Source: Hymenolepis diminuta (Eukaryota > Platyhelminthes > Cestoda > Cyclophyllidea > Hymenolepididae). From it: a stretch of 64,000 nt of DNA. The DNA lies in the NCBI GenBank assembly GCA_900708905.1, contig CAADRB010000040.1, positions 1-64,000 on the forward strand. Direction: 5' to 3'. Under the pieces are notes generated by a model that saw only the letters and a program-made list of their open reading frames with translations, did no database searches and had not been told where the DNA came from. Each line of letters begins with the position of its first letter. Within the stretch, counting starts at the first letter, position 1. This document shows, piece by piece, positions 39,701-54,700 of this stretch. The position numbers and the translations under genes are program-made.

Positions 39701-42700
39701 TGATTGAATGCCACTTCCAGACGATAAGTAAGGACCATTTTCTCTAGGTTTTGGTATTGATTTTTCTCGTTCATTTTCTAATTGGCCGATTTGCTTACAA
39801 TCTTTCCCGGATTCGCCTTTTGATGGCAAAACTCTACCAGCTAAATCACCTCTAAGAACAGTTTCCGGTGTATAGCCATCACCTATTGACTCAACAACCA
39901 TAGTTCGATTAATTTCAAACGGGAACTAAAGATTCGCATAGCGTTATATAATTGAGTATAAATTGTTAATAAACATAAGATCACAAAGCAAGCATAATAT
40001 ATAAACGAAGAAAGGAGATAGAAAGAGAGTAAGCGAGCACATACGTATAACACAAACAAAATACCATGACGATGGTGGGTTATTCAAGTAAGGTAAAAAA
40101 GGCAAAAAGAACGATCATTAGTTTAAAGACATTACTATCTATTTATAAAAATGAATTCTATGATATATTCAATAAGGACTTACCGAATCTCCTTGTGATT
40201 CCGGTATATCGTTTTCAGCAGTAAGATCACCACTTTGAGTTCCCTGTTTATCGAGCGAAAGTCTGCGTTTCTCCATGTCTAATTTTCCGGATTCGGTAGT
40301 CCTAGATTTTGCTTGGTTTGGATCCTCCAAAGTGCCGCCTCCACTTTGTTGAGAAGATTTTGAACCACGTTCATCGAAAGGATGTGATTCAGGGGTTACT
40401 GAATCAAAGAAAGTATTGGGACTTCGAAATTGTGGTTGCTGTTCTTCTGAGACATCCACTGTTATTGGTCCCAGTGATTCTCCCGTTTCTTTTTTCAGTC
40501 TTGTTTTAAGACTATTTTCATCGACTACCATAGATTCGTGTTGCACATCTGAAGTTCCACCAATAGATTTTAGTTTTTCCTCGATGGCATTATAAGCCAT
40601 TACTCCAGCAATCAATGGCGCCCCCAATGTTGCTGCTAAATTACTACCAGCACCAGCTAATATTGTTTTAATACCAGAACCCTTTGCGCCGACGGGCGAC
40701 GTTTGTTCTGCAGAAGTGGTCAATTGATCTACATCGCCCCTCATTGATATATCGACATCAATATCAGGGACTAAATATCTTCCTTGTACTGCCGAAGATT
40801 CAACGCCTTTGTCACCTTCACCATGCCCAAGCGTATAAGGAGCTCCTTTCTCGGAATTCAAACCACTCAAACCTTCTTCGTTTGCAATCAAGGACCTCGG
40901 ACTCATTTCATTTTGATCTTGAAGTGCCAACTGGTAGGATCCTTTAATTTCTTCCATCGAGAGAGTTTCTCCAGATTTTGTCAGTTCAGCAGCGGATTTA
41001 TTTTTATTACCCTGATCAACTACTGATTTATCAGCAAAAACGCCTTCGAAATCCACATTTGGATACGCAGCTGAATCTCTTCTAGGTGATGTTACAACAT
41101 CTTTAATCGGTTTTTCGTCGATTATTTCTTTTAAAGGCGTTCTCTCCCTAGGATACTCTTCGGGAGTCTGTTTCTTTCTTTCCAATTCTTGATCCGAAGG
41201 GACTGATTTCGACAATGATCGTTCGCTGTCAGCAGAAGTAATAGAACTATTTTTACCATCCATGCTAACTGAACCGGTAGGGCATGCGTTTGATTCATGG
41301 GCATCGAAAAGTTGTTTGTCAGCACTAGACCACTGTGCTTCTTCAGCCGAACCTCTCCTAGCGGCTGTAATAATATCTTCAATTGGTCTTTGATTGGGTA
41401 CTTCCTTTGACAGTACTTCCTCAGGTGGAGATTCACCAGAGTTATCTCTATCTTCTTCGAACTTACGATCCAAAGGGGAATATTTTGACAAAAATTTACT
41501 CTTTTCTGACTTTTCTGTATTATTCTGTGGAAGATTGGAGTCCATGACAACTGGCTCTTTTCCGTAACAGCTGGTCTGCGTCAAATCTGTATCGAGGTGT
41601 TTAATCCTACTATCGTTCGCCTTCTCAAAATCCGACATTGGGGCGTACACCAATTGTTGATTATGTCCAAATTTACTCCTTTCATCATAATCCTTTACTG
41701 GTAATGTATCCCTTTCGATACTAACTTCCGACTTATTCCCAACAGATGATTGGGAAAATCGAACACGTCTTTCATTGACATCAGGAAGTTCCGACTTATC
41801 AACATCTATTTGCTCTTCATTTTCAGCTTTATATGGCGGTTGAGATATCCAGTCATCAACAAGGGGGATTTGAGGTGGTTTGGAAGGTTTTCCAACGGTC
41901 TCCATCGTTATAGATCTTGCTGTATCATCGGCATTCACTCGTTCTGAAGAAAAACTATGCCTTTCTCTGACACCATCCTCACCGAAACCTGATGATTGAA
42001 TGTTTTCATGCAAATGTCCTCTGGCAGATCCAGTAGGTTTGGGTCTTGCAACATCATCAACATCCATCCTACCTGAAGGGCGATCAATTTCGTATGAAGA
42101 CTTATTTTGAATGTTATCCGCGCTATGATTTGATTGTTGAATGTACTCACCCGAACTTGCCTGTTTATGTAGACTTGATGACTTGCCACTTTGAATTTTA
42201 TCCTTAATCGACTGATAAGCCATATTTCCGCCTAAAGCTGCTGCCCCCAGTGCAACAGCAAGACCTGTCCCGACTTTTGATGCAGCATCGAGCAAATCAG
42301 ATTTCAGTTTGCCTGAATCGCGATCTTTTTCATGAGATCTACTTGATAAATCCTTTCCCAATTCAACAGGAAACTCTGCTTCTGATAACCCCTTCTCTTC
42401 TTTTACTTCACGTTTATTTGGAGTTATTCCTGCACTATCACGCTCTCCAGGAAGTTCTGATATTCCGGACGACGTTGCTAAGCTAGAATCTCCCACAGGG
42501 GAATGAAGATTGGGTCGGTTCACGTCATCCAGTAGTGACAAATGCACCAAATAAGGTACATTTATAGGGTCTCCGTTATATAGGATTGAATTCAGAGTTG
42601 ATATTTTATTAGTAGCTGGATCTCTGATCATCGTTTTCTCGCCATCAATTAGACCAGCCTCGATCGCTTCTTTTATCAGTAGACGGTGTCCAGTGAAAGG

Positions 42701-45700
42701 ATCGTTTACGAAACCAATTTGAGGATCCAACCAACCAAGTTGGACGGCTGTTTTTAAGTCTACTGGTAAACTGACTGTGGCAAATTGCTTAGAGTCAACA
42801 GAAGATGGAACCGTTATATGAAGAACTGAGCGGTTTCGATTATCTTCGTCGACAAGATCCTCTTGTAGTTCAACACACATGGATCGATCAAACAGCAGTT
42901 CGGTGATAACATTTTCTGGATTAGTCGGTAGCAAAATATCCACTGGAATATACTCCTGTGTGGTTCTGAAGTGTATCAATGTTCTGTGTCGACACAGGGG
43001 TCCATCAGTGAATGCATTTAGAATGGATACATATGCTTGTGTTTGTGGATTGAGGACAGTTCTGCTCCGTGGTTTAATGAGATGCAGAGTTTGAGCTGAA
43101 GCGTATGGTATTCTGCGTCCGATACTCAATTGTCTGCGTCCAAACGATTCCACTTCTTCTGAAGACAGTAGTGTTGCCATCGGCCATTCAATCCACGTCT
43201 CCATAGAAATTGTTCCATCATTTAGGTAACTCAGCAGGCTATGATAATGACCAGTGCGTTCATCTTTAATCAGGGAACTTTCACCATCTACTATCTCCAA
43301 TTCAATGGCCTCTTGAAGAGTTATTTTCTGATTAGTAGTGGTCAATACCATTCCTGTAGATGGATCAAACCTTCCAAATTGAGCAATTCTAGCCAGGCTT
43401 AACCTCTCACCTTGAAGTTTTTCTCCACAAATCTTCTCTTCAATTTTCTTTTTCTTTGGTTTGAGAATGATTTTCGTGGCGCTGAGTTTCTTGTCTCCTT
43501 TGCTGGATTTAGGGGCGATCACAGACTGAAGACGAGAATAATCATCAGGTGATAGACTCTCACTAACTTCCCCATCTGCTGGGCTCGCATTCCTGATCAT
43601 TAAAGTCTTCAGTAATTCATTTCTCCAACTCGCTTCTGATATATGGCTGTCACGATTTGCAATCGTATTCGCCGCGTCCAAAATAGTCGCTAGAGTATAA
43701 TGTTGGTTTCCAGATACACCTGAATCTGTTCCATTACCGATACGAACAACGATTGAGTTAGGATCTAAGAACCTCTGTTCCACAGCTTCAAAGAGATTCA
43801 CTTGAGAGATGGCTCCAGTCGAACTTCTCAGTCGACCAGTTCGAGGATCTACCCAACCACGTCTTAGTGCAGTAGCCAGACTCAATGTTTGAGGAGAGTC
43901 AAGTTGACGACGAGATGTTTCGAGTGTAGGGAGATTTTGTGGAACAAGACGTCGAACTAGGGGTAGTTTTATTGCTGAAATCGCAGTACCATCGGTCATT
44001 GAAACTGGTGTAAGATTGCCCATTAAGTGTAGATCTAGAGGCAACCTTTTCTTTGGTCGTTGTGCAGAAATCTAAAAAAGTAAAGATAGTTTCCTTAGAT
44101 TGCTTTCATTAATATCCGATTTTTGGCATTTAAATGGAATTGGTAGATAAACTCGGTTTAGGTGAAATTCAGTTATAACTGATGGCATAAGGTGTTATTC
44201 ACTTTATTGTGCTCCTTCTTGTATTTTTATGTACTTCCTATTAGGTGGTTTATTTTAATTTTAGAAAGGTAGGAGCATGTTACGAAATACACAAAATTAA
44301 ACTATTATTATCTAAGTGAGACAACATATTGCGACCGTTTACAGTAGTTCAGTGGCGGCATTAATGTTTTCAGGAGGACAATAGGTAACTACAGTCGAAA
44401 AGACTTTTCTGCCCTGTGGGGATTCTCAATATCAGCACATCATCGTTCTGATCCAAATAAACAATTTGAGATCATTTGTCTTCTCAACCATTGGAAGAAA
44501 AAATAGACTGATCGACGCTTATTGATTAAATAATATCGGCCATTAAGAACAGAACATCGTAAACGAAAGCATTTGCTACAATTCGGAGAACGAATCACGA
44601 ATTTTGAATTTTGGAACATGAACTGCCCATTCAGTGAATATTATATAACTCGGGTCCAAACCTCAAATGAAGTGAGACTCTTTGATATCTTGATGTCGCT
44701 CCCCGTATACCTTTGATCCCCTCTCATTTATCATCTATTAGACTTACCGTTATTCGATATTAGTTGCTTCCCACAATTGAAAATTGGGAAATTTTTTGTA
44801 TTACTAACAATAATCATTAATCAAAGTGATTTGTCTTTATTTTAAACTACATAAAACACATGAGTAAGCTAAAAGCTTCCCTGAAAGTTCTGATTGATCA
44901 ATTGACGATGTATAGCTAATGTTTGATTATACTGTTTAAGTGTGACACAATTTCTATATGTTCAGGGATGAGGTCAAGCAAAATTATCTTGTGAAATCTT
45001 CTTTTATCCTCCCATTTACAGTTTAACCAAAAATGCACGATTGAAGTGATTTATATTCTAATTTGCTTGTCCATCTAATCACTCATCTGATAACGCTTAT
45101 TGATTTGCACCCTTCTCTTTAGTCTGTTGGTCAAACATCAACGGACCATTCACTTCTAACTACGTTTCACCCCCATATTCCATCCGAGTTTCTCGACACT
45201 GTAAGAAAACTTCGGATAAAGACCTGCTTGTATCACTTTCATTGATATAAATGAATTACGGGGGGTTAAATTAATTTACTTATTGATTCAACTATACCTA
45301 TTGAGTGGCATCGAGCGATGTCATGCCACTAGAGCGTCATACAAATTTCTCTCAACAAACTCATTATAGAATTTCAATTCTAACACTACATTTAAGGATC
45401 TCCCCAAGTTCCAATCTTGTCTCAATTTATCATATTCTCAAATTGTCAATTATGAAGCAATTTTCTTCAAATCCAAGAAATAATTACTCATAAGGTTTTA
45501 ATTCAGTAACTTATACCGGTTTAATAAGAGCAAATGCTTCATAGTTCCCAAAGAACAATAGTTTTCCTAATTAAGGCGGAAATACGAAGAGAAATTTTGC
45601 TACCTCACCTTAACCTTAGATACTTCATCTTCATCCTTCTGGTTTATTATATCTTCCTGTTCTTTAAAAGTGACATTCAACGGACACACCGCAAAGTCAA

Positions 45701-48700
45701 CTTCCACAGTTCGATAATGAATGGAATCGAATGGTTTAGAAACCAGATCTTCACAGGGAGGTCTCAAGTGATGAACCACGCGGATTAGACCCTGTTGATG
45801 CGCATCTTCAAGTGTGATCGTTTCTCCAATTCCGGTATGATGATACAACCCACGAACAGGATCAAGAAGTTTCGAGGCGATAGCATCTTCAACAGGAACA
45901 ATTACCTTCGCATTAACATCATATACTCCTTCTATAAGGTAGACGTCATGCCTCTTATGGAATATCTCCAACCAATACGTCTTTTCACCAGTTCGCTTTA
46001 CAAGAGATTTCGTGATGATAAGTCCAACAATCACGCTCTTTCCCAGTGCCTCTCCAACGGTTATCATAGCTCCAGAATCCGAATCGTAGACAAGGTTATT
46101 ATGAACGTCAACTAAACCCTCTCGAATCATAGCTCGTGTAATAGCTGTCTCAATTCGCAGTGATTGATTTGGAGAAGTAAAGTAGAATCCTGATACGACG
46201 CAATACCGCATTAATTTCCGTTTCATTGGCCTGCGTTTAGCCTGAATTTCTTCGAAGTTGAGGGAAGGTGAAGCCTTCCTACGTTTACGGCGACTAGATC
46301 CAGATATGGTGAAGAAATCACCAAGATCTCTCGTAGTACAACATGCTGGTGAAAGAAGAGTTCGCATGTTTTCAATTGTGCGATGAGTCGCTGCCGTGCC
46401 ATAAATGCTGTGATGCTCCTCTCCATCAATCTGTAATGATTTTAAGTTAATTAACACAAGCCCTTATAAGGATACTAACAACTGTGAAATGAGGTGTCTC
46501 ACCATGTTGACAATCATTGCTAAATTGTCATCAATCCTACTCTTAAGGGCACTGAATTGTGTATTTAGATTTGCTACTGATGCTTCCAGGGAAACAAGAT
46601 CGATAATTCCAATTCCTGGCGGGCCCACAAATCTCGTATTGGCAGTTTCCATGGTGGCAAATGGAAGGCCACTGGCAACGCGTTTGTATGTGTCACCTCG
46701 ACTTGCTGACTCCTGTAAGGAAAAGCAGTATTTAAAGAATAAATAAAGTTAACAATATCTGATTTAAATTTAGGTACTATAGAAAGCATTAAATTATTTC
46801 ACCGCCATAATACCACATACTACTTATTTAGACAATCAGGTTAAAAGAAAATTCTTAATTAATATTCGTATCAAAATGTGAACAGGATAGGCAGTTGCAA
46901 AGTATTCAATACTTCATATATTGGAAGAAAAGCGAAATTTGAAGATTTCGCTTTGAAAATTAAAGAACTGTAGTACGTCTTAGTCCCTAAGATCTACCTG
47001 GCTTGTAGAATATAAAACCGTTTAAACAGATTGGAGCATAGCTTTGAATGAGATTGGGTGTGAATTTGCATCAGATATCATTCTTCATGAATGAAGATAT
47101 TCTATTCTATTGTATTCTATTAATTGTGCATCCCATAAACTAGTTCTAGTCCATTTGAAGCAGACAAAATTTTTAAAAAATGGGCTTGGTTACTGTTACT
47201 TGGTAAAACTTTGATGCTTGAGAAGTTCAATTGGAGAACAGTTTCAAAGAAAATTTGGGGACAATTGCAATGGAATTTGAATAGTTTTATGGTTTCATGG
47301 TCACATATATCCAGGTAATTTGTTTGATGCCAGAAAACAGCTAACATTTGAAATTGCGCGTTTAAAGAATAAGTGATTGTATCGCTCCCATCTTCATTTC
47401 AAACTATGTTGTATATTTCTTTTCTTTAGAGATATAATAACCATTAAGCTGGCCTTCTATTGATCTTCTTTCGATGTAATCAGTATATTCTTTGATAACA
47501 TCATTCTCTGAGCCCAGTCTTCAGATTTAGGTCCCTCGTTTACCATTTGCCTATCATTCTTTCCTATTCGCAATTCAAATTATTTATTTAGTCCATGTAA
47601 TCGAAAAAATCACTAGTTAGTGCTAATACTGAAACTGCGATTTAGAAGAGATGTATAAATTGATACCGCAGACATAAGCAGGTTAAATAAGATTTCGTTC
47701 ATAAAATTCAGCTTTAACACTAGATTTAAAGCTAAGATTAGAATTTATTTAATTTACCTCTCTAAGACTAAAATAATCCTGAATGGCATTTAAAAACATG
47801 GTTAATTGATGTTTTTCGCCACTTACCGGTTACTAACCATATTAATATTTAAAAACGAGATTGGTACCATAAAACACTCTTTTAAAGCTTGAAATTATTA
47901 GAAATACCAGATAAATCGGCTTATTAGGAAAAGGCAAGTAATGCTTTGGTCCATTTTTAGCGTATCTATCAGACTGGAACATACTTCAAGTAGATTCGTT
48001 AAATTCTCGACAGTTTGGTTAAGTTCCTTTAATTTCTCTTCACCATGGACAGCCTCAGTTGAAGATCTTTCAAGATTCCTTGCCTCAGCACTTGTAGAGA
48101 TATTTCTATGTGGATAGCTTTGGATGCTCTTCTCTGCGGATTCTACGACATCTGACGTCTCTCGAAGCCAAACTGTCAGACCACGACGCAGAGTTATCGC
48201 GCTCTTGTATAGTTGATAGGTCTCGGCCAGCTGCTTGTTCCTGAAATTGTATTCAAATGGGTTAACTCTTTAACTCTTTTCTTTTGTTACTGATTGAGTT
48301 TACAATTTTCAAGAGACGATGAAATTTAGACTTTTATTTAACAGGGAGAAAGTTAAGAAAATATGAAATTTAAATTCGTATTTGTTAATTAACTTGTGGC
48401 GGAACTTACGACGAAAGTGTCAACCTATTAATTTATGAAAGTAAAAGTATTTTATTAAATACATTTAAAATGGTAAATCCCAAATTACCTCAAATCATTT
48501 TGAGCTTATTTAATCAGCCACACCAAGAGAAAGTATCCTTCAACCAGCACAGTCATATTTTCAACGTGAACTTGTCTGAGTTAATTAATGCATTATCATA
48601 CTGTTCAAATTAGTTCTCGAAACCAGACGCATGGTTTCCACAACCGAAAGTGTATAACTTTTATTCTCTCATATTTTTCCAGTTATTTTTTATTCCATAT

Positions 48701-51700
48701 TCTTGTATGTGAACAATTTCTTTTTCTCAGTTATTTATTTTATTAAATACCAACATGATTTGGGCGAAATACAACTTCGTTTTACGTCGATTTCCGAAGA
48801 AAGGTGTGGTTTCTTGAATTAACACTTGAAGATAAACTCATGTTCCATCAATCCAGAACACAGCCCAATAAATATACTAGATTTTCATATCAATTTCAAA
48901 TCAGCTGGCGGCGTAACTGTAAAAATACAGGCCAGGAAAAAGATGATATGGATCGCTGTACTTGATAAAAATGGCCAAGCGTGGAGTAAATGAATCTAGG
49001 AACCTATTCCATCCAAGATGAGCTCTGGAAAACTCTTCCCTTCGGAAAGCTTGTGACTCATCGGCAATAATAACATAAACCAACAAACAGTTTTCGAAAT
49101 TTGCCTTCATATGAATATATTTGACTTGTACAACTGATTTTATTAGACTCGATACCATGCTGCTAGTGCGAATCATTTGTCTGGGCAACACGTCATTGTT
49201 CAGTTTCGAAAATGTTACGTGCGTCTACAACGTGTTACTGTCGGTATCAGGAATGATGCCAAATATTAGCAATAAAGGTAATATACTATCAAATGAATGT
49301 GTCTGAGTATAAAGTGGAAGGAATTTAGTAATAATTTTAAACAATCATTTTACAAAAATAATCCGACCTTTTTAGGCTGTTTAAAGTAACCGCAACTACT
49401 GCGTCAGTGGAATAAAGCATTAGTAAGAATTGAAATATCTAAGCTGATTATTATACGATTTCTAAATGATTCATGATCAACCATGGAATTAAATCAACTG
49501 GCCAACAAGCTCTCAATATTGCAGTATGAACTCACTCAGTTCCGTAGGGAGCTTAAAAACCATTGGATATTACAAAGTGAACCATACTAACTATCAGATA
49601 TTGTGCAACTCAACACTTCCAGAATTCAAATCAAGTATGACTCGACATTCCGACTTCATTAACTACTCCTATCTGACTCCACCTTTTTATCTTTTTACTG
49701 AACTATTTCGCACATTTGGGTGTAATCTCATGACTGAAACTTGTAGGAGTTTTTTAGATAATAATTTAAAAATAATAACGCAAGTCATCTGATAAGAATC
49801 TTATATTTTTAACAAGGCCAACTTACATCAGATCAATTTGATTGACAAGATTTTCCAGTCTCCTGTTAACTGCAGAAATGGACTTTTCTAGAAGGGAGGT
49901 ATTTGGTGGAAGTAGACGATGTTTATTTACACTGCTTCCTGTAGTAATTCCTTGTGTTGACAGGGCCGAAAGTTGATGAGGAAGTTGTTCCAAAAGTCGT
50001 CGCAGTTCACTCAGCGAAAGGGTGACGTTCTAACAGAGAAGTGAAGGGAAAGCGTTATTTTATGGATGAATTCTTTCTGCATAGTATGTGATGGAATTAA
50101 ATTTAGCTACGATTGGTTGTTTTTGTTCATTTTTTTTCAGTTTTGTTGATACAGTTCACAGTCGTTTTCGAAAGTCATGTTTAACCAGTATTTATAGGAT
50201 GTTCATTTATTTTCATAAACAAGGAAGATATTTCGGTTATCTATATGAATTTTCAATTGACTGTGTGATATGATTTTTGTCCAACGAATAAAGTTTGTAT
50301 GTTTGTCGGACAAGCAAACATATCGGCTGCATTTGCATTAATGAAATGTAATCAAGAGTCTTAAAATGGCGAGAGGAGGGGACACTAGAAAAAATAACCT
50401 AGTACTTTACATTACATTTACATTATAAATTTTAAATCCTTTTATTTTAATCGGCATATATGCGGAGACTTATGTTCTCCATACACCTAACTCCAATGTA
50501 CTGAAGTCACATCTCCTCTAACCATGCACTTTTTACACGCTTATCATCATGCTAATCTATTATGCTTACAGTAAGACATGGAAGGAGGTCGAGTGAAAGG
50601 TTTCTCTATCTCGTAGTAGCGACCTATTCCCTAATAATAAGGATGGTTGGATGAGAAGTTAATTGATTGTGATATGTAATTTCGAATTTCGAGACAAACC
50701 AAAGGGAAATTGGATTTGAAATCCAGACTGGTCTACAATAGAGAGGTTGAAATTTCTTAAAGAAACTGTAAGATTTTTTTCTTAGAAAAGTATTTTTAGA
50801 AATATGTTTTATAATTACTGGTTATCATTGCAGGGATATTGGAGAGAAGACTTTGAATTGGTTTTCATCAGGAGAACCATCGGATAAAATCATCCAAATA
50901 TTGTTACATTCAATTAAAAAATACTGTGCATGAAAGGACCCTTTGATGCCCCGACGTTGNNNNNNNNNNNNNNNNNNNNNNNNNNNNNNNNNNNNNNNNN
51001 ATTTGTTAGACTTTCTGTTCACTGAATTCAGCTGCTTCCCACAATTAAAATGGTAAGAAATTAATGCATTGCTCTAAGTTAAAATAATAACTTTCTATAA
51101 TAGAAGGAATGAATTTGCCTTAAATTTACGTCTATTACATTTCTGAAGGATTTTCCTCTGTAAGGTCTTTCAATGAGTTTTCTATACTTAATGTGCCAAA
51201 TCTATTATTGTGACTCCAATTAAGGCGAATGATCTATCTGGAAGTTTGCACTCCCATTGAGTTTTAACTCCATGTGAAGCCCCAGCCTAGACCACGGGTT
51301 GTGACCTCAACAGGTCGCCTCCCTGCAGGACCGGTACCCTTAATCTACTTTGTCCTTACTCCACTTTTAGCTTAAAATAAACCTACTTTCTAGCACCTTA
51401 ACCTACCTACCTCTACATTTTACCTCTCATAGTTACTTAGCCTTTCCAATGAATTTTGCTCATCAATGTCTTCTCTCCGGCTTATCATGAGACAGAGATT
51501 TCAAAAAGCTAAAGATAGTTTAGACAGACTTTACTCTAGAGGCCTCAAGATACCAAATGCAAATAGATATTTGGCAACCTATATTGTTCTTCAAATTAGG
51601 CTGAAATTCCTTAATCTTTTCCTAATCTATTTATTCCAAATATAGCTACAATGCAATTTTGGAACGATGGTTGAGCCGGAATGTTCACTATCTAAGACGC

Positions 51701-54700
51701 GATTTTAGAGTGGAAATGCCTGTCTAAAGTTCATAATGAGTTTGGTGGTTATGAAAACTTTAATGTTTCAATCAAAAGCATGTGTCCTTGAGAACACATT
51801 TAACGATAGGAATGTTTGTTTCCTCCTCTAAATGCTGTAATTAACTGACACAAGCCACTGCATTTGTGTTCAGGTAAATCAGAGGGAGGTGGGGGAGTGA
51901 GAAAACACTTTTATAGCAAATGGACAGAAGAGAATCTAGTCTTCACTAATTCGGCAACCCAACCCCTTCATTATTACTGATCAATATTTTGCTTGTAAGG
52001 CTATGTGCAGTCTTTGTTAATTTCATGAAAAGTTATTTTAGATATTACATTAGTTTTATACTAATTTTCTTTATACAAGCTTTAGGAACGAATTAAAGCA
52101 TCTCGAAATCTAAAGATAATAACAAATCAAGATATTTGTGATTACAAGGAGGATTTTGTTTATTGGACAGTAGATCTAAGTGTTTATTACAACTGAGAAG
52201 TAATATCAATAGATTTTACTAATACTAATTGGATAATTCAAGGCATTCATACATTAAATGGAGTACGACCCTTTATGTCCTGACTTCACTATATATCGCT
52301 ATTCAAGTCCTCCTAAACTAAGCTCTTATTATACTTTTTCTCCGTTCCCATGCTTAGATAATTTTCCATAAATTGCCGTACCATGGACAACGTAAATACT
52401 AACACTGCTCATAAGAATTAGAATCGTTATTAATTTGGATACTGTAGGCAGCTACTTACCCTGAGTTGATCATGTACTACCTCAACAATGCTAGTCTCCA
52501 TTTCAGAGACATCACTGCGAAGAGAAGCCCTAGATCCAGAAAGTTGATTTTGTCTAGGGGAATGGATCCTAGCAGCAATATCCACCACTCTTTGTTCAGC
52601 ACTGGCCAATTCACGTTGAAGGCTGTCGAGACGCGTGAGAATGACATCAACTTCAGCCAATCGACGAGCAGTTGCTTTGCCTGCGGTGGAAAGTTCATCC
52701 GCTGCTGCTAGCAGTGCAGAGCTTCCAGAGTTTTCATTGGTGGATTTATCTGGATCTGATGTCGCTCGTTCCAAATGCTCTTTGACTTGATTGACGGATC
52801 TTGACCACTCCTGAAATGGGAGAAATGCCATTTATGCACCACCAGGAAAAATAAAACGGAAAGAAAATGGAAACTTATGGGATATTAATGAAATTCATCA
52901 CCAAGTTTCAGGAACATATTTCGATTGGTAAACAGTTTCACTCCAAAATCTAACTTATTGGAAATTTCAATTCCTATTCTTGTCAGTATATTCTCTACAT
53001 TCTTTTACTGACACCCACCATTTTACTTGGGTGGGTACTTGGGAACATCCCTTATAAATGCTGCAGAATACAAATTACATGACGATTTTACAACTGCATT
53101 ATTTCTCGTGGCTTTATTGTGTAAATAACCAATGTTAAGAAATAATATTAAATATGACACTATATACTATATACTATTTCAGATAGAGAAAAAATCGAGT
53201 GAAACCGAATGCTCTTCCAAGTATACTCTAGAGCATTTGCGTAGGAGTTACAAAAACTAAAAGTAATCATCCAAAATTATGAAGAATAAATTTTACGATG
53301 GCTATTCCGATCGAATTTAAGAGCACAAAACTTAGCAGAAATGAAGCAGTCTATAAGATAAATTTGTAAAGCTGAAAACTCGCTTTATGTTCTTTGAGTA
53401 CGGCTTCCAAAGCCGATGTCTGATTAGGTATAACCAGATCATTTCGTCTTCGTAGGTCCTCAGCCAGCGCATTGAGCACAGTTTCAATTCTTTTAAGATC
53501 TGTTGGAGATGAAATTATTTCGTCGGATTTTAATGCGACACTATTGCCATTCTGAAGTTGTTGGAAGCATTGATTACTCTCCTGTTGGAATGTTTCAATT
53601 TCATCCACTGGTTTGTTTGCCAAGCGCATTCCAACCAAGTGACGCTGAGTATCTTCATGTAATTGCTGAAATGGAAGAAAAGAGATTATGAATATACCGT
53701 CTCAATGAATAGATAACTGATCCATTTTAGGATTATCTGAAAATCGTGATATAAACCAGAAAATTATGGTGACCCACTGAGTTTTCAACGCTGGATTCAG
53801 GATATCGAAGTTCAATAATCTATAATTAAAGCAAACTAAATCCAAAAGCCTTATTTGAATTAATGTCAGTCTCTTTTGGATTTGGTATTACATTTTTGAC
53901 ACAAAATATCATCTGGATCCCGACGTCAGCATCAATTACACCTAAATTCCTCCTCTCCTACGGTGTTCCAAAGCCTAGCTAAACTGTATTCAAACAAACA
54001 AACGTATATATAATGTAAACTAAAAATTAGTTCAATTTATTTCCCTAAGTGTCACTCAAGTTATCATTTGCTAATTGTGTTACAACAGTATTTTGCCAGT
54101 AAACAACAAAAATATGTACAAAATATAACTTTTGTAAGTAAAATCTAAATATTCGCAATATATTATACCAGCATAAGGCGCTGCTTTTCACCACTGGAAA
54201 GACTGGGGAGAGTTTTAGGTAGAGATCGCATTGTAGCTCTTAGTAAACGCCCATGAAGAGACAGTTCGGCATCAGCCCACACCACTTGGAGATCTTGGAA
54301 ATGGGTGACAATATCCTGAGCTTGCGTTTTGGCCTCCTGACAAGGATGGACTGACAAGAAACAGACGGCTGGAGCTTCCAATTCCTCACCATTTGAGCGT
54401 CTTAACTGTAAAATAAGATGACCATGTAGTAAAGACCATTTATGCCTACAATAATTCCTTAGGTCAGTATCCCACCTTGAGTGTGAATGGATTCGAGTTT
54501 GTTAATATAGTCATCCTTTCAGCCTTTTCAAAGTTTGCCGATGGCCATGGGACAACTTCAACATCACCATCCTCCGGAGCTAGTTCCATGTAATGGGGTT
54601 CGCTATTTGGAGCAAAGAAGCAGATGGAAGACAGTGGTTCATTGGGATTATTTGGAGGAACCAGGTCAACAATTTCATCAGCCATTCCAATCAGCTTATC

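Noticed and set aside
47120..47347. Minus-strand ORF of 75 codons in an intron
   Set aside because: No splice sites in phase with neighbours and no recognisable family.
48901..49191. Minus-strand ORF of 96 codons in an intron
   Set aside because: Flanking exons already join in phase; no transposase or reverse-transcriptase motif could be identified.
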